Below are positions 6,482 to 11,969 of a DNA stretch of 11,969 nucleotides, in pieces (position 1 is the first letter of the stretch; every line of letters begins with the position of its first letter). The stretch covers positions 1-11,969 of the forward strand of contig CACXGG010000078.1 of assembly GCA_902767145.1 (NCBI GenBank). The letters are read 5' to 3'. The notes beneath the pieces were generated by a model. It was not told the DNA's origin, did no database searches, and was given only the letters and a program-made list of their open reading frames with translations. The position numbers and the translations under genes are program-made. This DNA comes from Oscillospiraceae bacterium (GTDB lineage: Bacteria > Bacillota > Clostridia > Saccharofermentanales > Saccharofermentanaceae).

Positions 6482-9400
6482 TTGGAAAGACTAAGTGTAA
6501 AGAAGCCATTTACAGTACTTGTAGCGGCTATAATCATTATCGCGATGGGCTTTGTATCGCTCACCCACCTTTCCATGGATCTTTTGCCTGAGATCGACCT
6601 TCCCTACCTTATCGTTATCACTGCATATCCCGGCGCCAGCCCCGAAAAGATAGAAGACACGGTAACGGTCCCCATCGAAAATACCCTGGGTACCATCAAC
6701 GGCGTTAAGAACGTCTCCTCTTCAAGTTCCGACGACTACTCCGTAGTCCAGCTGGAATTCGAGGACGGCACTGACATGAATGCCGCCACCGTCCGTGTAT
6801 CCGGTGCCCTTAACCAGCTGGAGTCCTCCCTTCCCGAAGGTACCATGACTCCCAACATCCTGGAGATCTCCCTGGATATGTTCGCCACCATGTATGTGGC
6901 CGTGGAGCGCGAAGGATATGATATCTATGAACTTACAGACTTCGTAAACTACGAGGTCATCCCCTATATATCCAGGCAGGACGGCGTTGCCAGTGTCACC
7001 ACTGTAGGTCTTGTGGAAAAGAGCATCCAGGTGGAGCTCAACCAGGACAAGATCGACGATCTCAACGAGGACATCCTGGAGGAGACAAACGACGCCCTGG
7101 CAGATGCCCAGGATATGCTGGACGATGCAAATGAAGCCCTTGAAGAGGCCCAGACGGAACTTGATTCCGCCCAGGCAAGCTTCGGAGATACTTTTTCCTC
7201 CGCCCTCTTCTCCCAGTTGAACCTTCAGTCGGGAGATATGGCCGATGATCTTAAGGACGGTATCGCCACACTGAGGGAAAGGCTTTCCGCCCTGAGCGAC
7301 GGACTTGATTCCGCCAGCACAAGTACGGACGCATCCCTTTCCACAGCCCAGGAAAGAGTGGACAGCACCCTTGAGACATTAAACGCCGCCATCAAGCTCC
7401 AGACAGATGCCCAGGAGATCCTGGCAGCTGCACAGGAGAATGCGGACACCACCCAGACCAACCTCGATGCCAGCACCTTCGCCCATGATTCCGAAGAATA
7501 CCTGGCTCTCCTTCAGGCTGTCACTGATGCCCAGACCGATCTGACACTGGCCCAGGAGACATACGACGCAGCCTCCGAAGAGGTCGCTTCCGCCCAGGCC
7601 GATTATGACGATGCAGTCGATGCCCTGACCCAGGCTTCCATGGAGGGTCTTGGCCTTACTCCTGAGCAGGCAGCACTTCTCATCGCAGATATAAACGATC
7701 TTAATGACGATCTTGATGACGCCTCCGACAACATCAACGGAGATTCCGTCACGGATCTTGTCACCACCACCACAGATCTTGCCAGCCTTCTTACCAGGGC
7801 ATCACTGATCATCTCCCAGATAAGGGCAGCTGATCCCCTGGGATCCATGGCAGATTCCCTGGATAATGCCGATGCCTCCCTGGCAGGAATGAACGAGATG
7901 GTGGACTCCATCCCCGCCATGCTCACGGGACTTCAGACCATGACATCAGGTCTCACACAGGCACAGCTCGATGCTGCAGTAGGATTCTCCACAGCAGCCA
8001 TCCAGCTCTCTGACGCCCAGACCCAGCTGGATGCTGCACAGGCCCAGTATGACGCCGCCCGGGAAGAAGCCCTCAAGAATGCGAACGTGGATGACTTCAT
8101 AACTCCCCAGACACTTTCACAGCTCATATATGCCCAGAACTTCTCCATGCCCATCGGTTATATCGATGATCAGGATGATAACTCCTGGCTCCTCAGGGTA
8201 GGAGACGAGTTCGGAAGTGAAGAGGATATCGCATCCTCCCTTCTTATGGACAATGACATAATCGGAACAGTAAGGCTTGAGGATATCGCCGACATCACCA
8301 TCATCGACAATGCCGATGACAGCTATACGAAGCTCAACGGATCCGACGGCATCATCCTCTGCGTCTACAAGTCCTCCAGCGCCGGAACCAATGATGTATC
8401 AAAGCTCTGTAACAAGGCTTTTGAGACCCTTTCCGAGGAATATCCCGGAATGCACACCATCAACCTGGTGGACCAGGGTATCTATATCAACATGATCGTG
8501 GAAAGCGTTTTCCAGAGCATCATCATCGGTGCCCTTCTGGCCATCGTCATCCTGGCTCTCTTCCTTAAGGATGTAAAGCCCACCATCGTAGTTGCCATCT
8601 CCATTCCCCTGTCAGTCCTCCTGGCCATAGTGCTCATGTACTTCACGGGTCTTGAGCTCAACATGATGACCCTGTCGGGACTTGCCCTGGGTATAGGAAT
8701 GCTGGTGGATAACTCCGTCGTTGTTATGGAAAATATCTTCAGGCTCAGGGGCAAGGGACTTCCCGCACCCAGAGCCGCAGTACAGGGCGCAAAGCAGGTA
8801 AGAGGATCCATCATCGCATCCACCCTTACCACGGTGTGCGTATTCTTCCCTGCTGTTTTCGCTTCAGGAACGGTCAAGTCGCTCCTCTACCCCCTGGCCC
8901 TCTCTGTAGGCTACTGTCTCGTGGCCTCCCTTGTTATCGCCATGTCCGTAGTCCCGGCTTCCTGTTCCACCATAATGAAGAACACAGTACCCAAGGAGCA
9001 TAAGCTCTTTGACAGGATACTGGAAGGTTACGGAAAGACACTTTCCTGGTGTCTCAGGTTCAAGGTGGTGCCTCTTGTCATCGCCGTTTCCCTTCTGGCC
9101 TTCTCGGTATATGAAGTCCTGCGCATGGGTATCGTATATATCCCTGAGATGACTACTAACGAACTTAATATCACCATCGTCACCCCTGAGGAGATGACCC
9201 GCGAGGAGTCCTATCTCAAGGTGGACGAGATCATGGACGACATCCTTTCCGTAAAGGGCATCGAGGACATCGGTGTCATGGATTCCGGAAGTACATCAAG
9301 CTTCCTTATGGCGGGTACCTCCGACGGATCCTACGGAACATATATCTGCTATGCAGTAGCTGACGAGAAGTCCTCCGCAGAGGATATCGCGGAGATCGGT

Positions 9401-10774
9401 GCGGCCATCGAAAAGGCCACCGCCGATTCAGGCTGTGAGGTAACCGTCGAGGCGGGATCCATGGGATCCATGTCCTCCATGATGGGATCCTCCGGAGTCT
9501 CCGTACAGATCTTCGGTAACAACTACGACGAACTGGAGAGGATCAGCGGTGACATCAGGGCCATCATGGAAGACCAGGAAGGCCTCACTGAGGTCCATGA
9601 TTCCTTCGGCGAAGGAGATCCCACCCTCCAGGTCATCGTCGACCGCGACGAGGCCATGAGATACGGCCTTACCGTTGCCCAGATCTATGCGGGGATCGCA
9701 GGCCATACATCCACATCCGTCACCGCCACCACCGTGACCATCGACGGAACTGAGATGAAGGTCAATATCGTGGACAATACAGATACCATCACAAAAGAAG
9801 ACCTTATGGATATAGAGTTCGAGGAAGTGGATATGACCGGAGGCGCCTCAGGTTCCGCCGACTATTCCGATATGGCCTCAGCATTTGAGGATATGACGGA
9901 AGAGGACGAAGAGACATCTGAGGAGAACGAAGAAGCCGAAGAGCCTGAGGAAGAGGAGGAAGAGAAGGTTACTACCCACACCCTCTCCGAGTTCGCTGAG
10001 GTCATCGAGACCACATCCTCCTCATCCATATCCAGAGAGAACCTGACAAGATATGTAACCGTATCCGCATCTGTAGAAGACGGATATAATGCGACCCTTA
10101 TCTCAAGAGAACTGGAGCCCAAGCTGGATGATTACCAGGAAACACTTGAAAAGGGCTATTCCGTGGAGATATCAGGTGAATCCACGGAAGTAATGGAGAT
10201 GGTGGTACAGATGCTGGAGATGGCAGCCCTTGCCCTTCTGTTCATCTACCTTATCATGGTAGCGCAGTTCCAGAGCCTCCTGTCTCCCCTTATCATCCTG
10301 TTCACCATCCCCCTGGCCTTTACGGGAGGTCTCATAGGACTTCTTATCACGGGCATCCCCCTGTCCATGCTCTCCCTTCTGGGCTTTGTCGTCCTGATGG
10401 GTACCGTCGTTAATAACGGTATCGTTTTCGTTGACTATGCAAACCAGCTCCGTATCGGCGGACTTGAAAGAAGAGAGGCCCTTGTGGCCACAGGCATCAC
10501 CAGGATGAGGCCTATCCTTATGACGGCACTTACCACTATCCTGGCCATGTCCATGATGATCTTCGGAAACGGCATGTCTGCCCAGCTGGGCCGCGGTATG
10601 GCTGTGGTCATCTCTGCCGGACTTCTCTACGCCACATTCATGACGCTCTTCATCGTTCCTGTCATGTACGATATTCTGTTCAAGAAGCAGCCCCTCAATG
10701 TCGATGTAGGCTCCGATCTGGACGAAGCCATCGACGATGCGGCAGATTACCTGCTTTCACATGGAAAAGCATGA
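6482..10774 (+). CDS. RND-family (HAE1/AcrB-type) efflux transporter with large coiled-coil insertion
   Basis: 1430-residue proton-driven exporter permease; substrate unknown (drugs, lipids, peptides or surfactants are usual). TM1 ~9-30, then LLPEIDLPYLIVITAYPGASPE, the standard RND opening. First extracytoplasmic half to ~668, interrupted by a coiled-coil insertion ~194-537. TM2-TM6 ~670-830, with GIGMLVDNSVVVMENIFR at 737-754 on TM4: AcrB Asp407 corresponds to Asp743, while Asp408 is Asn744. TM7 ~862-880, second extracytoplasmic half ~885-1240 with an acidic insertion ~1136-1161, then TM8-TM12. On TM10, VVNNGIVFVDYANQLR puts Asn1311 where AcrB has Lys940; TM11 has RMRPILMT. Asp-Asn and Asn at these places are, as I recall, common in Gram-positive and SwrC-like RND pumps, so the relay may rest on one Asp. 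Ordinary HAE1 proteins are ~1030-1060 residues; the excess is the insertions. No adaptor or TolC gene lies in the window. It is probably monocistronic or co-transcribed with the BMP-like gene. Confidence 0.95.
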   Translation: MERLSVKKPFTVLVAAIIIIAMGFVSLTHLSMDLLPEIDLPYLIVITAYPGASPEKIEDTVTVPIENTLGTINGVKNVSSSSSDDYSVVQLEFEDGTDMNAATVRVSGALNQLESSLPEGTMTPNILEISLDMFATMYVAVEREGYDIYELTDFVNYEVIPYISRQDGVASVTTVGLVEKSIQVELNQDKIDDLNEDILEETNDALADAQDMLDDANEALEEAQTELDSAQASFGDTFSSALFSQLNLQSGDMADDLKDGIATLRERLSALSDGLDSASTSTDASLSTAQERVDSTLETLNAAIKLQTDAQEILAAAQENADTTQTNLDASTFAHDSEEYLALLQAVTDAQTDLTLAQETYDAASEEVASAQADYDDAVDALTQASMEGLGLTPEQAALLIADINDLNDDLDDASDNINGDSVTDLVTTTTDLASLLTRASLIISQIRAADPLGSMADSLDNADASLAGMNEMVDSIPAMLTGLQTMTSGLTQAQLDAAVGFSTAAIQLSDAQTQLDAAQAQYDAAREEALKNANVDDFITPQTLSQLIYAQNFSMPIGYIDDQDDNSWLLRVGDEFGSEEDIASSLLMDNDIIGTVRLEDIADITIIDNADDSYTKLNGSDGIILCVYKSSSAGTNDVSKLCNKAFETLSEEYPGMHTINLVDQGIYINMIVESVFQSIIIGALLAIVILALFLKDVKPTIVVAISIPLSVLLAIVLMYFTGLELNMMTLSGLALGIGMLVDNSVVVMENIFRLRGKGLPAPRAAVQGAKQVRGSIIASTLTTVCVFFPAVFASGTVKSLLYPLALSVGYCLVASLVIAMSVVPASCSTIMKNTVPKEHKLFDRILEGYGKTLSWCLRFKVVPLVIAVSLLAFSVYEVLRMGIVYIPEMTTNELNITIVTPEEMTREESYLKVDEIMDDILSVKGIEDIGVMDSGSTSSFLMAGTSDGSYGTYICYAVADEKSSAEDIAEIGAAIEKATADSGCEVTVEAGSMGSMSSMMGSSGVSVQIFGNNYDELERISGDIRAIMEDQEGLTEVHDSFGEGDPTLQVIVDRDEAMRYGLTVAQIYAGIAGHTSTSVTATTVTIDGTEMKVNIVDNTDTITKEDLMDIEFEEVDMTGGASGSADYSDMASAFEDMTEEDEETSEENEEAEEPEEEEEEKVTTHTLSEFAEVIETTSSSSISRENLTRYVTVSASVEDGYNATLISRELEPKLDDYQETLEKGYSVEISGESTEVMEMVVQMLEMAALALLFIYLIMVAQFQSLLSPLIILFTIPLAFTGGLIGLLITGIPLSMLSLLGFVVLMGTVVNNGIVFVDYANQLRIGGLERREALVATGITRMRPILMTALTTILAMSMMIFGNGMSAQLGRGMAVVISAGLLYATFMTLFIVPVMYDILFKKQPLNVDVGSDLDEAIDDAADYLLSHGKA
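7061..8092 (+). other. Coiled-coil insertion domain inside the RND exporter
   Basis: Residues ~194-537. The RND fold reads up to VELNQDKIDDLN and resumes at FITPQTLSQLIYAQNFSMPI, which matches AcrB's [20 protein letters not shown], so the insertion sits at the docking-subdomain position. Regular heptads are seen by eye at ~206-232 (LADAQDM, LDDANEA, LEEAQTE, LDSAQAS), ~287-330, ~346-387 (VTDAQTD, LTLAQET, YDAASEE, VASAQAD, YDDAVDA) and ~509-529 (LSDAQTQ, LDAAQAQ, YDAAREE). The first and last segments could pair as the base of an antiparallel hairpin. The composition, Ala/Gln/Asp-rich with LxxAQ units, is like adaptor-protein hairpins. Confidence 0.8.
9887..9964 (+). other. Acidic insertion loop in the second RND porter half
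   Basis: Residues 1136-1161, about 26 residues that are mostly Glu. They lie between ITKEDLMDIEFEEVD and THTLSEFAEVIE; in related pumps these segments are joined by a short turn. Predicted extracytoplasmic and disordered. Confidence 0.65.
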
Positions 10775-10778
10775 TAAT

Positions 10779-10797
10779 TATGGTTACTTTTACCATA
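10779..10797 (+). other. Short inverted repeat after the RND stop codon
   Basis: TATGGT, 7-nt loop, ACCATA, starting 5 bp after the stop. A 6-bp stem without a following T-tract is too weak to call an intrinsic terminator, so read-through into the next gene is plausible. Confidence 0.3.
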
Positions 10798-10812
10798 CAG
10801 CCTCCCGTTTAT

Positions 10813-10833
10813 GCGGTGTTACAATAACATCGC
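10813..10833 (+). promoter_or_regulatory. Palindrome overlapping an extended -10 promoter (candidate operator)
   Basis: GCGGTGTTA-CAA-TAACATCGC: 9-bp arms with one mismatch (a G-U pair if transcribed). Inside it, TG at 10817-10818, one base, then TACAAT at 10820-10825 make an extended -10 element; no -35 is evident. The start codon of the BMP-like gene is 24 bp beyond. Its position suggests a repressor site controlling that gene; a transcribed hairpin in read-through mRNA is the alternative. Confidence 0.45.
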
Positions 10834-10857
10834 CTGAAGAAAGAAGGGATCAGACAA

Positions 10858-11969
10858 ATGGCAACGACTAATGAAGATTATCTGAAAGCCAGGAAACTGG
10901 GAAATAAAGAATATCAGAAGGCCTTGAGCGAAGGCCGTTATCCTTATCTGCCTGCTCTCGACTATATGCTGGGAAGCAGGACCACAATGATCGAGGAATC
11001 CCTGGGAACCAGGGAGATCCCCCTGTATCTTGTAGTAGGTACGGAGACCAAGGGACGTCAGGATGCTTTTGCCAGAAACTTCATGCCCCTTTTAGGTCCG
11101 GATACAGAATTCGCCATCAAGTGGATGAACCTTATGAACTACCAGACAGAGCATGGTATCGACGATGCCATCAAGGTAACGGAGTTCATGGGAAAGTTCT
11201 ACGTGGGAGAGGGCAACAAGAGGGTATCTGTCCTCAAGTTCCTCGAGCAGCCCACCATCCTCGCCGATGTCACAAGGGTACTTCCTCCCAAGTCCGACGA
11301 CCTGGAGGTCACCATCTACTACGAATTCCTGAAGTTCTACAAGTGTACCGCTATATACGACATAACATTCACCGAGAGCGGCTGCTACGACAGGCTGGCA
11401 GAAGCCATTGGCAAAGACCTTGAGTCACCCTGGGATGAAGATACCATCATGGACCTTAAGTCCGCATTCTATAACTTCACCCTGGCATATCTGGCAGGCG
11501 GCGGAAAGACGCTGTCCATCACAGTGGGCGACGCTTTCCTCATCTATATCGGTATATACAAATATGAGAGCCTTATAAACACCCCCTCCGATGAGATCAA
11601 GAAGAACCTTGCTCCCATCTGGCAGGAGATCAGGATCAAGGCCAACGGTGACCAGATCGCCTTCTCCGAGGAGCCCCAGCTCCAGAAGAAGAATGCCATC
11701 CCCATCATCGACACTCTCATAAAGAAGCCCTCCTACAGCGAAAAGAACCCCCTTAAGGTGCTGTTCCTCTACGAGGGAACCTCCAGCAGATCAAGATGGG
11801 TCAACGGCCACGAGGAAGGACGTAAGGCCCTGGAGGAAGCATTCCCCGGCATCGTTAAGACCATGACCTGTGAGTGCAGCGTGGAGGAGGATGAGTTCAA
11901 TGAGGCCATCGAGGCAGCCGCTGAAGACGGTGCAGATCTTATCATCACCACCAGCCCGGTCCAGATGGA
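10858..11969 (+). CDS. BMP/Med-type substrate-binding domain protein with ParB-like N-terminal region (3'-truncated)
   Basis: 370 codons are present; the end lies beyond the right edge. The start ATG at 10858 follows AAGGG by 9 bp. The N-terminus (MATTNEDYLKARKLGNKEYQ) has no signal peptide or lipobox, so the protein is probably cytoplasmic. Residues ~52-145 contain KFYVGEGNKRVSVLKF (113-128), resembling the ParB/sulfiredoxin-type core with its GNKR motif. A helical middle region spans ~150-290. From 299 a BMP/PnrA-like periplasmic-binding fold begins: LKVLFLYEGTSSRSRWVNGH, then EEGRKALEEAF, and DLIITTSPVQM at the edge (compare the TTS motif of Med/Bmp proteins). BMP proteins usually bind nucleosides outside the cell for ABC import; without an export signal a cytoplasmic purine-sensing or regulatory role, like Bacillus Med, is an inference. 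Import genes might follow beyond the window. Confidence 0.85.
   Translation, partial: MATTNEDYLKARKLGNKEYQKALSEGRYPYLPALDYMLGSRTTMIEESLGTREIPLYLVVGTETKGRQDAFARNFMPLLGPDTEFAIKWMNLMNYQTEHGIDDAIKVTEFMGKFYVGEGNKRVSVLKFLEQPTILADVTRVLPPKSDDLEVTIYYEFLKFYKCTAIYDITFTESGCYDRLAEAIGKDLESPWDEDTIMDLKSAFYNFTLAYLAGGGKTLSITVGDAFLIYIGIYKYESLINTPSDEIKKNLAPIWQEIRIKANGDQIAFSEEPQLQKKNAIPIIDTLIKKPSYSEKNPLKVLFLYEGTSSRSRWVNGHEEGRKALEEAFPGIVKTMTCECSVEEDEFNEAIEAAAEDGADLIITTSPVQM

Noticed and set aside
7225..8154. Minus-strand open frames inside the exporter's coiled-coil region
   Set aside because: They are Ser/Ala-rich by-products of Ala, Gln and Asp codon repeats on the coding strand, without ribosome sites or domains.
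10813..10833. Intrinsic terminator for the RND gene
   Set aside because: The stem is reasonable but is followed by CTGAAGAAAG with no T-tract, and it contains a promoter-like extended -10 for the next gene.
11121..11423. 100-codon plus-strand frame inside the BMP-like gene
   Set aside because: Out-of-frame shadow of a longer frame that has motifs and a ribosome binding site.

Overview
The window looks like chromosomal DNA from a Gram-positive, low-to-mid-GC Clostridia-type bacterium, perhaps Lachnospiraceae or a gut or rumen relative. This is an inference. It rests on strong GGAGG-type ribosome binding sites, AT-rich intergenic gaps between mixed-GC genes, a DUF4428-type zinc-ribbon protein, a ParB-like/BMP-like fusion of a kind I associate with Clostridia, and the absence of any outer-membrane genes. 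There are seven protein genes, two of them cut by the window edges. I see no rRNA, tRNA, CRISPR array, transposase or phage gene.

Left block (1-4370, all minus strand). A three-gene candidate operon reads right to left: two tandem membrane-anchored FecR-domain proteins (2853-4370 and 1250-2779), then a CHASE2-domain class III nucleotide cyclase (from 1275 and off the left edge). The FecR proteins are paralogues. Their first ~250 residues align without a gap at about 75% identity by my own count, but their C-terminal domains are unrelated to the eye. Each has a long Thr/Pro linker of cell-wall-spanning type. The cyclase start lies inside the end of the second FecR gene (26 bp overlap), so the two are probably translationally coupled. 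The likely theme is an envelope sensor that controls a cytoplasmic cyclic-nucleotide signal.

Centre (4371-6481). A divergent 117-bp gap leads into a four-TM membrane protein of unknown function with a very acidic outer domain (4488-5351, plus). It converges on a zinc-ribbon (DUF4428-like) cytoplasmic protein (5348-6214, minus), and the two stop codons overlap by 3 bp. A 267-bp AT-rich divergent gap with two credible plus-strand promoters follows.

Right block (6482-11969, plus). The largest gene encodes a 1430-residue RND (HAE1/AcrB-type) exporter starting at TTG. It carries a ~345-residue Ala-rich heptad coiled-coil insertion exactly where AcrB has its docking subdomain, and a second, very acidic insertion in the C-terminal extracytoplasmic half. 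The insertion resembles the alpha-hairpins of membrane-fusion (adaptor) proteins, and no separate adaptor gene is present. This is the most interesting object in the window. After 83 bp that hold an extended -10 promoter embedded in a palindrome comes a signal-peptide-less protein with a ParB-like motif and a BMP/Med-type ligand-binding fold, cut off by the right edge.
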